From: Marinifilaceae bacterium
GTDB taxonomy: Bacteria; Bacteroidota; Bacteroidia; Bacteroidales; Marinifilaceae
NCBI GenBank assembly: GCA_025210485.1
Contig: JAOARN010000123.1
Coordinates: forward strand, 1-41,494
Direction of reading: 5' to 3'
DNA length: 41,494 nucleotides
The position numbers and the translations under genes are program-made. Of the stretch, positions 17,264-26,720 are shown piece by piece; the stretch's first letter is position 1, and every line of letters begins with the position of its first letter. Below the pieces are notes generated by a model, which worked only from the letters and a program-made list of their open reading frames with translations, was not told the origin of the DNA and made no database searches.

Positions 17264-17980
17264 ATGATAGATATTTGGGTAATTATTATAATTATTATAG
17301 CAAGTTTGGTAAAAGGAGTAACAGGTTTTGGTTTTGCCTTATTATCTTTTCCCTTACTCTTAAATTGGTATAGTCCAAAGGAAATCATTCCTGTTTTGAT
17401 GATCTGTAATTTTATTGCATCTTTTTTTATTGTTATCCAAAAAAAAGATAAGAAGTTACTAAATGTAAAATCCTATATTTTAATAATTAGTGCTTCTGTA
17501 TTTACAATATTAGGAGTGTTTATACTACATAAAATAGAAGCAGCAATAATTATAAAGTTATCAGCTGTTTTATTCCTTATTCTAAGTATATATTCATTAC
17601 ACAGAAGAGAAGCTAGCAAAGTAAATCCATCAAATTTCATATTCTTATCAGTTGGAGCATTTGTAGGAATCCTTACTGGTACTATATCTGTGAGTGGTCC
17701 TCCCCTAGCATTTTTTCTGAACAAATTAAGCATTGATAATAGAACATTTAGAGAAATTTTTGCTGCATTTAGTATAGTTACAGCCACAATAGCTATAATT
17801 GCTTATCATCAAACTGGAATGCTAACATCTAAAAGTATTGAATTATCTGCAGTATTTTCACCTATCTTACTTGTTGGTACTTTTGTAGGAAAGGCTATAA
17901 ATAAGAAATTAAGTATGGGAAATTTTTATATAGTTAACAGTCTGTTGACAATTATGGCTAGTATATTGTTATTGTTTTAG
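17264..17980 (+). CDS. TSUP (TauE/SafE) family sulfite exporter-like transporter
   Basis: This is an inner-membrane protein of 238 residues with about eight hydrophobic helices in two homologous halves, matching the TauE/SafE family (PF01925). The first repeat has VKGVTGFGFALLSFPLLL (about 18-35), and the second has GILTGTISVSGPPLAFFL (about 133-150). These are the paired Gly-rich signatures of the family. Members export sulfite or other small anions. It follows yeiH by 6 bp. Its stop overlaps the stop of the convergent PagL-like gene by 4 bp, leaving no room for a terminator between them. Confidence 0.87.
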   Translation: MIDIWVIIIIIIASLVKGVTGFGFALLSFPLLLNWYSPKEIIPVLMICNFIASFFIVIQKKDKKLLNVKSYILIISASVFTILGVFILHKIEAAIIIKLSAVLFLILSIYSLHRREASKVNPSNFIFLSVGAFVGILTGTISVSGPPLAFFLNKLSIDNRTFREIFAAFSIVTATIAIIAYHQTGMLTSKSIELSAVFSPILLVGTFVGKAINKKLSMGNFYIVNSLLTIMASILLLF

Positions 17981-19053
17981 AAACTATATGCAATACCATA
18001 TGCCAAATAATCTGATTTGTTTTTATGTACTTTAATAGAGCATGTTGATATTAATTTTGGACTTAGATTAAATCCGAATCCAAGCCTATACATTGATCTA
18101 TTATAGTAAGATAATTTGTCGTAACAGTATATTCCTAGATCCGCAAATAGTATCATTCTTGCTACTTGAAATGACTTTCTAACAAATATTAAAGATCTAA
18201 ATCTGTATTTCAGGGATGTATTTGCCACATAATTATCTATTTTTTTTAAAACAGAGCTATCATAATTGAATTCTACACCAGGACCAAGCCTTGATATTCT
18301 GCCTAAACTTATCATGTACATATAAGCTAAATCCGTAATATAATACTTACTATTATTTGCTAAGCTTGCATTAACAATAGCATTTCGCCAAACTAAAATT
18401 GATCTATTATTCAGCAGTTTATACTTTTTAGGTTTAGTCCTATTTAAAATATTTTTAGAGCGTTTATATTTTATGCCTATACCCCTAGATAAGATATTTA
18501 TACCATTATTTGGTTTATTTAGACTAGCATTTGAGAAATGGTTAAAATTAATTGATGTGTATAAATTGAAGAACTTATTAAGCCGAATATCAAGTTGAAG
18601 AGATAAATGAATGATTGCATTTAAATGACTACCAATAGCAGAATTCTCGAAATTTTTATTCATATCAAACTGCCTATTTATATAAGAAAATCCCAAACCA
18701 TTTATAAATCTCAGATTTATTTTATCATTTCCAAGCATATGAAAACTTATGTATGGAAAAACAGATTTGGCATTACCAAATATAGTATCATTTGCCAAAT
18801 CTGTTTGATGATATGCAATACCTAATTCAGTATCAACTATTCCATCATCTAGTTTATTTGAAATAATGCTCATTTTCAAATAAAGTCCTTTAGTATGATT
18901 TAATATATAATCCTTGGTTGAGTTTTTTATTTTTAAATGTGTTCCATTCTCGTGTTGGAATTCAAAATTAACATTTAAGCTATCAACAAGATTATTATTC
19001 CCAAACAGAACTGATGATTTAATAAATAATATTAGAATCAATATTTTATTCAT
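17977..19053 (-). CDS. PagL-like lipid A 3-O-deacylase / acyloxyacyl hydrolase family protein
   Basis: This is an outer-membrane beta-barrel protein of 358 residues with a signal peptide (about 1-19) and many short amphipathic strands. It ends in Tyr-Ser-Phe, as expected for BAM-dependent insertion. The segment NHFSNASLNKPNNGINIL (171-188) matches the PagL active-site region. His172 and Ser174 correspond to the catalytic His and Ser. The position 12 residues after Ser, where Pseudomonas PagL has Glu, is Asn186. It is longer than PagL (about 150-170), with barrel sequence on both sides of the motif. Family members remove the 3-linked acyl chain of lipid A. Activity here is uncertain because of the Asn. 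It is monocistronic and convergent with the TSUP gene. Confidence 0.72.
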   Translation of the reverse strand: MNKILILILFIKSSVLFGNNNLVDSLNVNFEFQHENGTHLKIKNSTKDYILNHTKGLYLKMSIISNKLDDGIVDTELGIAYHQTDLANDTIFGNAKSVFPYISFHMLGNDKINLRFINGLGFSYINRQFDMNKNFENSAIGSHLNAIIHLSLQLDIRLNKFFNLYTSINFNHFSNASLNKPNNGINILSRGIGIKYKRSKNILNRTKPKKYKLLNNRSILVWRNAIVNASLANNSKYYITDLAYMYMISLGRISRLGPGVEFNYDSSVLKKIDNYVANTSLKYRFRSLIFVRKSFQVARMILFADLGIYCYDKLSYYNRSMYRLGFGFNLSPKLISTCSIKVHKNKSDYLAYGIAYSF

Positions 19054-19561
19054 AAATATAAAATTTAAGATCTAGTAGAGTCAATTTTTATTTAGTCATT
19101 ATGATATTTTAGTCTTAAATATCCATTCGTTTAATTATTTTAAAAGTAGACATCAAAATATCTGAATACTTTGTAAGAGTGTATATCTAAATTCATAATA
19201 GTTTTTATAATCAAGAAATTTATTTTTATTACACGCATTATTTTAATGTTTGATTATTAATAGATTATAAACTAATTTTAGTCTATTAATCGTTGTAGAG
19301 ATAAGAATGCTGTTTTTGATTTATTTTGAAATAATCTGATATTCAAATAAGAAAATAGTTGAATATCAAATAAGTTTTTGTTTACTTTAGAGTCCCTATT
19401 TCAATTACATAAAAAAAAGAGATTGAAATATATTTTGATTTTATACTTGAGTTCCAATATTTTTATTTACAAAATTTAATATACTGTTTATAATAGTTTT
19501 CCTATTATTTGGAGAATTTATACATATTGGAGCTATACTTTGATTATATTAAGTTTATTAT
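19054..19561. other. Divergent intergenic region with two inverted repeats
   Basis: The interval separates the divergent PagL-like gene and prenyl synthase. GATATTCAA (19338-19346) and TTGAATATC (19359-19367) form a 9-bp inverted repeat with a direct CAAATAAG repeat overlapping both arms. TATTTCAAT (19397-19405) and ATTGAAATA (19422-19430) form a second. Neither has a terminator tail. They may be regulator sites. No ORF is convincing. Confidence 0.4.
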
Positions 19562-20536
19562 ATGCATAGTTTTAATGAATTGTCTCAAACGATTGAATCA
19601 GAGATAAATAAACTGGATTTAGATACTCCTCCAGTCGGATTGTTTGAACCGATGAAATACATTCTTTCTATAGGAGGTAAGAGATTGAGACCCGCACTAG
19701 TTCTTCTTAGTGCCAATTTATTTACAGAAGATCTTTCAAAAATATATTTGCCTGCTATAGGCATGGAGGTGTTTCATAATTTCACATTACTTCATGATGA
19801 TGTTATGGATAATGCTGATATTAGAAGAAACAAGCCAACTGTTCATAAGAAATGGAATGAAAATGTCGCTATCCTTAGTGGCGATGCAATGTCCATAAAG
19901 GCTTATCAATATATTGTAAGTTGCGATGATAAATATTTAAGAGAAATATTAAATGTATTCAATAAAACAGCTATGGAGGTTTGCGAAGGACAGCAATACG
20001 ACATGGAATTTGAAACACGCACAGATGTTGAAATTGATGAATACTTGGAAATGATACGCCTAAAGACAGCTGTGCTATTAGCAGGAAGTCTTAAAATAGG
20101 TGCGATATTAGGAGGTGCAAGTCCAAAAGATGCAGATTTATTATATGAGTTTGGTGTAAATATGGGGCTAGCATTTCAACTGCAAGACGATCTTTTAGAT
20201 GCCTTTGGAGACGAAGCTGTTTTCGGTAAGAAAATTGGTGGTGATATAGTTTCAAATAAAAAAACATATCTCCTAATTCAGGCATTGAATGAAGCAAAAG
20301 GAGAACAAAGACAAAATCTATTAGATATCTTAAACGAAAAAGAATTTGATTCAGATAAAAAAATTGAGGCAGTTAAGAAAATATATACTAGCTTAGAGAT
20401 AGAGAAGATCACTTCGAATAAAATAAATGAATATTTTAATAAAAGTATTCTACTTCTTGATAAGGTTAACTGTCATAAGGATAATAAATCAGAGCTATAT
20501 GCACTGGTAAATAAATTGTTAGATAGATCAGTTTAA
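19562..20536 (+). CDS. Polyprenyl (short-chain trans-prenyl) diphosphate synthase
   Basis: This is a trans-isoprenyl diphosphate synthase of 324 residues that condenses isopentenyl diphosphate onto allylic primers in the cytoplasm. GGKRLRPALVLL (about 37-48) binds the substrate phosphates. The first Asp-rich motif is LLHDDVMDNADIRR (DDxxD) and the second is QLQDDLLDAFGD. The residue five before the first Asp is Phe. Family rules from type I synthases would suggest a C15-C20 product, but other residues also matter. The gene precedes atpD by 94 bp and is not obviously co-regulated with it. A role in carotenoid, quinone or carrier lipid synthesis cannot be decided. Confidence 0.9.
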   Translation: MHSFNELSQTIESEINKLDLDTPPVGLFEPMKYILSIGGKRLRPALVLLSANLFTEDLSKIYLPAIGMEVFHNFTLLHDDVMDNADIRRNKPTVHKKWNENVAILSGDAMSIKAYQYIVSCDDKYLREILNVFNKTAMEVCEGQQYDMEFETRTDVEIDEYLEMIRLKTAVLLAGSLKIGAILGGASPKDADLLYEFGVNMGLAFQLQDDLLDAFGDEAVFGKKIGGDIVSNKKTYLLIQALNEAKGEQRQNLLDILNEKEFDSDKKIEAVKKIYTSLEIEKITSNKINEYFNKSILLLDKVNCHKDNKSELYALVNKLLDRSV

Positions 20537-20582
20537 AAGTATTAAATTTTATATAAATTATATACTATTCAACTTTTAATAC

Positions 20583-22142
<1,560 letters not shown>

Positions 22143-22153
22143 ATCTTAAATCT

Positions 22154-22393
22154 ATGTATGCAGAACTAATTACTCCTGATAAAACTCTTTTTCAAGGTGA
22201 AGTAAAACTTTTAAAATTACCAGGGAAAAAGGGTTCTTTTCAGATTTTACAAAACCATGCTCCCATTATCTCTAGTCTTGATAAGGGTGATATCGATATT
22301 GAGAAAGAAGATGGAGAACGAATCAGTTTTGAAATAAAATCTGGGATAATAGAATGTAAATCAAATCGTATTTCGATATTAGTAAATCAGTAG
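22154..22393 (+). CDS. atpC: F1Fo ATP synthase subunit epsilon (short form)
   Basis: This central-stalk subunit is only 79 residues, against about 130-140 in E. coli. MYAELITPDKTLFQGEVKLLKLPGKKG and the following LQNHAPIIS segment match the N-terminal beta sandwich. The C-terminal two-helix domain that inhibits ATP hydrolysis in other bacteria is absent. The next in-frame signal is the stop, followed by a terminator, so it is a genuine short form as in many Bacteroidota rather than a frameshift. Confidence 0.93.
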   Translation: MYAELITPDKTLFQGEVKLLKLPGKKGSFQILQNHAPIISSLDKGDIDIEKEDGERISFEIKSGIIECKSNRISILVNQ

Positions 22394-22404
22394 AATGATA
22401 AAAA

Positions 22405-22442
22405 AAGGGAGGCATAAATTTTTTAGAATTTATGCCTCCCTT
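22405..22442. terminator. Bidirectional terminator, atpDC and btuBG
   Basis: A perfect 16-bp stem (AAGGGAGGCATAAATT and complement, loop TTTTAG) lies between the convergent atpC and btuG. The seven-T tail is on the minus strand, so it is a canonical terminator for the btuB-btuG operon and a strong stem for atpDC. Confidence 0.88.
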
Positions 22443-22482
22443 CATATCTAAGTGAATATAAAATGCTTAAGATTGTGCTTTA

Positions 22483-23544
22483 TTAAGGTTGTACAAAAGC
22501 AAAAGAACCAGGAATAACGCCAATTTTATATTCATCATCTAAAATTCCATTAGAATTATATCGGTACAGTATGCCTGGTTGAACATAGTCAATTGCATCA
22601 GCAAGATATAAATCCGAACTACTAGGGTCAATTGTTATACCGTAATACTTTGTATTTTTATTTTTAATGAATGGTTCTTTAGGAAAAACAGGATTCGTAA
22701 CACTCATTTTCCATATATCATTCTTGATGAAATATATTGTATCCTTTGTTGAATTCATTGCAAGCTCGGCACATCTGTCCCCTTTTTCGAATTTTATAAT
22801 TTGTTCAATATTTCTAGATGCTGCATCAATTTTATATAAAGCTGGTTCTTCATATCCGTATGGACTTCCCTCGTAACCTCCATCTGTAATAGCCCATATT
22901 TTGTTATTTTTATCCATACATATTGATGTTGGCTGAATACCGACTTCTATAGAATCAACTAGTTTATCTGTATCCGAATCCAACACAAGAATCTTATTAT
23001 CATAGGACCAAGCATTAGTAAATACAAAATTTTGGTATTGAACCATCTGCTCAGATGGATGTTGATTTTTTCCATTACTTATATCGATACTTCCTATTTT
23101 TTTGAATGTCTTCGGATTTACTATACTTATTTCCATCGCGTATAGGTCGCTGACATATGCTTTTTCATCATTAATAAAATGAATATATCTAGGTGATGTT
23201 AATCCACGAATTATACCTTTTAGTTTAAAGTTATTTATATCAATCACATATATTCCTCCTGAATTATTAATTACTATATATGCTAAATCATTTCTCACTG
23301 TAATGGATTGAGCAACATCGCCTAGAGGTATTCCATTAACTTTATAAAAAACTTCATTATATATTTGATTATTGTCCAAATCAAGATATGACAGGGAGGC
23401 ATTTCCATACATGAAATTTCCTTCATTTGTAATAAATAGTCCTCTCGAATCTGAAAAATCATAATTTGTACGCTCATTAAGTCCTGGCTCTTCCATACAA
23501 GAGAATGAAAGGACAATGATTATTAGTATGTATATATTTTTCAT
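22483..23544 (-). CDS. btuG: BtuG-type cobalamin-binding surface lipoprotein (beta-propeller, YncE/DUF5074-like)
   Basis: The protein has 353 residues with a lipoprotein signal (LSFSC, Cys16) followed by repeated propeller blades of about 45 residues. Examples are GGIYVIDINNFKLKGII, KAYVSDLYAMEISIVNPKTF and NKILVLDSDTDKLVDSI. The C-terminal half continues with SDLYLADAIDYVQPG. This matches the YncE-like/DUF5074 group that includes Bacteroides BtuG, a surface protein that captures vitamin B12 and passes it to BtuB. It sits 3 bp downstream of the TonB receptor gene, which is preceded by a cobalamin riboswitch, so the assignment rests on fold plus context. The terminator at 22405-22442 ends the operon. 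Confidence 0.83.
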   Translation of the reverse strand: MKNIYILIIIVLSFSCMEEPGLNERTNYDFSDSRGLFITNEGNFMYGNASLSYLDLDNNQIYNEVFYKVNGIPLGDVAQSITVRNDLAYIVINNSGGIYVIDINNFKLKGIIRGLTSPRYIHFINDEKAYVSDLYAMEISIVNPKTFKKIGSIDISNGKNQHPSEQMVQYQNFVFTNAWSYDNKILVLDSDTDKLVDSIEVGIQPTSICMDKNNKIWAITDGGYEGSPYGYEEPALYKIDAASRNIEQIIKFEKGDRCAELAMNSTKDTIYFIKNDIWKMSVTNPVFPKEPFIKNKNTKYYGITIDPSSSDLYLADAIDYVQPGILYRYNSNGILDDEYKIGVIPGSFAFVQP

Positions 23545-23547
23545 ATC

Positions 23548-25536
23548 TTATTTTATTTTTAAGTTTAAGCTAAGGGAGAAGTTTCTTTGTGGCATTGGTC
23601 TTCTAAGTACGGTGACATAGTCTTCATCGAACAGATTAAAAATAGAGAACTTAATATCAAAGTTTTTGAATTTATTATTGATACTAATATCACTCATATA
23701 ATAGGAGCTCAATTGATGTAAGTCTCCAGGATCATTGCTAGATGTAGTAAATCTTTCACTATAATAATTGTATTTGTAATCAAAACTAAGTGTCTTATAG
23801 CTTATTTTACCAAAAATTCCAGATGAATATTTAGGTACGTATACAAGTTGTTTTCCAATAGATTGATCACCTTCGCTTATTGGATCTCCTAAATTTTTCG
23901 AATTGTTTATAGCGTAGTTTGCATTCAGGTAAAGACTCCAATTTTTAGTTAATTGAGCATTAATTTTTATTTTGGCTTCTATCCCATCTGCTTTTACCTT
24001 TTTCACATTAATAGGTGTCCAATATGACTTAAAAGTTGGCAACCAGAGTATCCAGTTTTCAATATCGCTCTTATAATATGTCAATTCGCCTTGTAATGAA
24101 AAGGATTGTTTATTTATGGCAAATTCAGCCCCATAATCGTATGTATAACCATCTTCGCTTATTAAATTGGGATTTCCACCAGGAACAAAATATTTGTCGT
24201 TTAAAGTCGGATTATGGTAGTTTTTCGCAATTGAAGCTTTTAGATATAAATTGTATTTTGGGATTAGTAATAAATCAGTAAGTAAAGCTTGAACAATTGG
24301 ACTGCTGTAATCATTTGATATTGGTTTACGTATATTATAGGATAAGCCCCATCTGTTAAATGCCTTATACCTAAGAGCTAGGAATGGAGAAATCTCATGT
24401 CTATATCTTTTATATCCAGTATTTTTAATTTCTTCGTATGAATCAACCGAATATAAGTTATAATCTAGTTTGGCAGTAAGCATAAAATCCTTTGAAAAGT
24501 AGTAATTAAATTCATCATTAAGGTATGTATTGAAAATCTTACTTTCAGAGTTTATGGCAGTATTTGTTCCTTGAGTCAATTTATTAGTAAGAGTATAGTC
24601 AAGTTCGTTCCATGCTGTTCCTAAACGAGCTGTATTATTGAATTTTTCTCCATATTTTTTCCAACTAAATACAGATCTTAAATTTTTATCAAATTGTTTG
24701 TTCTTCATAGAACTAGGATCTTCATTTAGGCTAACAGATAATTTTGGTAAATTTCTATCAACATAATATCCCCAAATAATCAAAGAGAATAGATTATCTT
24801 TTTTTGCACGATAATACATCTCGTGTAAAAATTGTGTGTTAGAATATTGTCCATTAATATTTTTACTGGTAGGATGTTCTCCATATTCTAGAGATTCGGC
24901 AGCTTGCCCAAAGTTTTTGTATTTAAAATCATTTTCCGAGTAATTATGGTATATGCGAGTAGAGCATTTTATTTTATTACCATAATTGTATTTTAAATAA
25001 GTGCAATAGGTCCCGAAATTAGCAAGTTCTCCCACAAAATTTACTTTATAATTATCGTTTGTAGGATTATTATTCAGACTGATTCCTCCACCTAAAGCAC
25101 CTTCTGCCATTTGAATAGAACTTGCTCCATGCCATACATTCATATCATCAATAAAATAAGAAGGAATAAGTGAAAAATCAACCATGCCCAACATTGGAGA
25201 ATTGAGTTTCATACCATTCCACGATACCTGAGTATGAGATGGTGCTGTACCTCTGAATGATGCTGTAGCTAGAGATCCTTTCCCATATGATTTAATAAAT
25301 ATGGTTGTGTTTTGAGATAGCAATTGCGACAATGAATTTGAAACAGATTCGCGAAGCACCGTTGTGTCAATTTTAGTTTTACTAACTCCTGTGTCTTGAA
25401 TTTTTTTCTTAGCCCAGATATTTACATTTTTCAGACTAACAGTATCTTTCATCTGCGAAGAGTCTGTGTTTTGAGCGATAATTCCTGTAGATAAAGATGT
25501 GCAGAAACCAATAATTAAAAATAATCTTACAATCAT
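23548..25536 (-). CDS. btuB: TonB-dependent vitamin B12 receptor
   Basis: This is an outer-membrane TonB-dependent transporter of 662 residues. A signal peptide covers about 1-21 (ends IIA-Q), followed by a plug domain with SNSLSQLLSQNTTIFIKSYG, FRGTAPSHTQVSWNGMKLNS and GALGGGISLNN. A 22-strand-type barrel follows, with many aromatic strands, closing with NFSLSLNLKIK. The TonB box is not certain, though DTVSLKNVNIWAKK near residues 31-44 is the expected place. Specificity for cobalamins is inferred from the riboswitch 159 bp upstream and the adjacent btuG. No inner-membrane BtuCDF genes are in the window. Confidence 0.88.
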   Translation of the reverse strand: MIVRLFLIIGFCTSLSTGIIAQNTDSSQMKDTVSLKNVNIWAKKKIQDTGVSKTKIDTTVLRESVSNSLSQLLSQNTTIFIKSYGKGSLATASFRGTAPSHTQVSWNGMKLNSPMLGMVDFSLIPSYFIDDMNVWHGASSIQMAEGALGGGISLNNNPTNDNYKVNFVGELANFGTYCTYLKYNYGNKIKCSTRIYHNYSENDFKYKNFGQAAESLEYGEHPTSKNINGQYSNTQFLHEMYYRAKKDNLFSLIIWGYYVDRNLPKLSVSLNEDPSSMKNKQFDKNLRSVFSWKKYGEKFNNTARLGTAWNELDYTLTNKLTQGTNTAINSESKIFNTYLNDEFNYYFSKDFMLTAKLDYNLYSVDSYEEIKNTGYKRYRHEISPFLALRYKAFNRWGLSYNIRKPISNDYSSPIVQALLTDLLLIPKYNLYLKASIAKNYHNPTLNDKYFVPGGNPNLISEDGYTYDYGAEFAINKQSFSLQGELTYYKSDIENWILWLPTFKSYWTPINVKKVKADGIEAKIKINAQLTKNWSLYLNANYAINNSKNLGDPISEGDQSIGKQLVYVPKYSSGIFGKISYKTLSFDYKYNYYSERFTTSSNDPGDLHQLSSYYMSDISINNKFKNFDIKFSIFNLFDEDYVTVLRRPMPQRNFSLSLNLKIK

Positions 25537-25695
25537 TATAAATTTAATAAAATAAAGCTTTTACAATATTTAGGAGTTCACAAATAATTTATGATTTGTA
25601 GCCCCAAAGGGAGACTATATGTAAGATAATAGGAATTAGTCCTGGTATGATACATCTGCTTTAACTCCCGAAAGCAATAAGATTTAACAATAAAA

Positions 25696-25870
25696 TATTG
25701 GCAGGTATTCTGACTTACTTCTTTTTACATTGCCTTCCCATATTAAAATACAGTGGCATAATAGAATGTAAAATATTTATGAAGATTTACAGCTACGGGT
25801 ATAGTTCTGGATTTACACCAGATTCCCTTTTAAATTGCAAATCAATGTATTTGATAGACAATTACCAATA
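25696..25870 (-). ncRNA. Cobalamin riboswitch
   Basis: The minus strand shows the conserved blocks in order. First is GGGAATCTGGTGTAAATCC, then CAGAACTATACCCGTAGCTGTAA, then GCCACTG (25757-25751), GGGAAGGC (25739-25732), and the closing AAGTCAGAATACCTGCC (25716-25700). The P1 stem TATTGG/CCAATA joins 25870-25865 with 25701-25696. This is the AdoCbl/B12-box class that turns off uptake genes when B12 is plentiful. It precedes btuB-btuG. Whether the switch acts on transcription or translation is not clear from sequence. Confidence 0.95.
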
Positions 25871-25876
25871 ATTTTG

Positions 25877-25884
25877 CAAATATA
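25877..25884 (-). promoter_or_regulatory. -7 promoter box of btuB-btuG
   Basis: TATATTTG on the minus strand matches TAnnTTTG exactly and lies about 7 nt before the 5' end of the riboswitch, the expected spacing to a transcription start. The -33 region is T-rich but lacks a clean TTTG. Confidence 0.55.
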
Positions 25885-26007
25885 GAAATTAAATAAATTC
25901 TTAAAATGTATGGACTCTAATTATTTAATAAATATGCTTATTAAACACATTTATTTACACTCTTATGATTGCAGAAGATGTGATTTCAAAATTGTTTAAA
26001 TGATAGT

Positions 26008-26044
26008 AAAAAAAAGCCCCAAAGCAATATTGCTTTGGGGCTTT
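26008..26044 (-). terminator. Terminator of the LPP20-like operon
   Basis: 26013-26044 is a perfect 32-bp palindrome (AAAGCCCCAAAGCAAT and complement). On the minus strand it is followed by eight T. It lies about 20 bp after the stop of the last gene. Confidence 0.9.
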
Positions 26045-26066
26045 CTAAAAAAACTAGTTGTATTAA

Positions 26067-26678
26067 TTAGTAATTAAGTCCACTGTTTTTTTGTTCTAAT
26101 TTTTCCATTTCCTTATTAAAAGTATTTTTGAATTTTTCATAGTCATAGTCTACTTTTAATTTAGCATCTTGAGAAAGTTTAGAGTTCATTGCTTCCAATA
26201 AATCAGTTGCACTAATTTCAATAGCAAGATAAGTTTTATATTTATTTTCAGAAGTTTTAGTGTGTTTTTCACAAATAACTTTAACATTTGTTAATTTCTG
26301 ATTAACAACCTCGCGAGTTAAACTTTCATATCTTTCTTCTACTTGTTCTACATTATTCATTTCTGTAGAATTAACATAGTTGTCAATAGTTCCTTTAATT
26401 GTAGTTTGAACTAAAGAAGCAAGCTCAGCTTTAACGTTGGTGCTAGCTTTTTTCTTAGCTACCATTTGATCAAGACTTTCGCCAATAGCAGAAGCACGGA
26501 ATTTATCTTTATTACTTTGGTAGTCAGGACCAGTACAATAAACTTCAATCAAGCTCTCGCCTTGTTGTTTTACACTTAAAGCATCTTTTCCTGCTTTAGA
26601 TCCACCACATGCGAATAAACCAAATACTAGAGCTACAGCTAGTAAAGAATTAGTCAATTTTAAAGTAATTGTTTTCAT
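26067..26678 (-). CDS. LPP20-like lipoprotein
   Basis: From the ATG at 26678 the protein has 203 residues and a typical lipoprotein signal ending FGLFAC (Cys24). The frame extends to a TTG at 26702, which is less likely. The mature part begins GGSKAGKDALSVKQQGESLIEVYCTGP. It continues with an alternating helix/strand pattern, ...YQSNKDKFRASAIGESLDQM, that resembles the LPP20 domain of outer-membrane lipoproteins. A later CEKHTKTSENKYKTYLAIEIS strand fits this too. It is 42 bp downstream of a larger protein with the same domain type and shares its terminator. Function is unknown; an envelope role is inferred. Confidence 0.7.
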   Translation of the reverse strand: MKTITLKLTNSLLAVALVFGLFACGGSKAGKDALSVKQQGESLIEVYCTGPDYQSNKDKFRASAIGESLDQMVAKKKASTNVKAELASLVQTTIKGTIDNYVNSTEMNNVEQVEERYESLTREVVNQKLTNVKVICEKHTKTSENKYKTYLAIEISATDLLEAMNSKLSQDAKLKVDYDYEKFKNTFNKEMEKLEQKNSGLNY

Positions 26679-26720
26679 AATATCGAAATTTAATATTTTC
26701 AAAAAAATTTATTTATAATG

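Larger units (their letters stand above)
25537..26007. other. btuB leader and promoter region
   Basis: This interval holds the 159-nt leader between riboswitch and btuB, the riboswitch itself and its promoter. On the minus strand the leader contains GCTTT-CGGGAGTT-AAAGC (25675-25658), an AGGA/TCCT hairpin and a later CTCCC that could pair with the GGGAG loop. These are candidate elements of the expression platform. No gene is seen. Confidence 0.5.
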
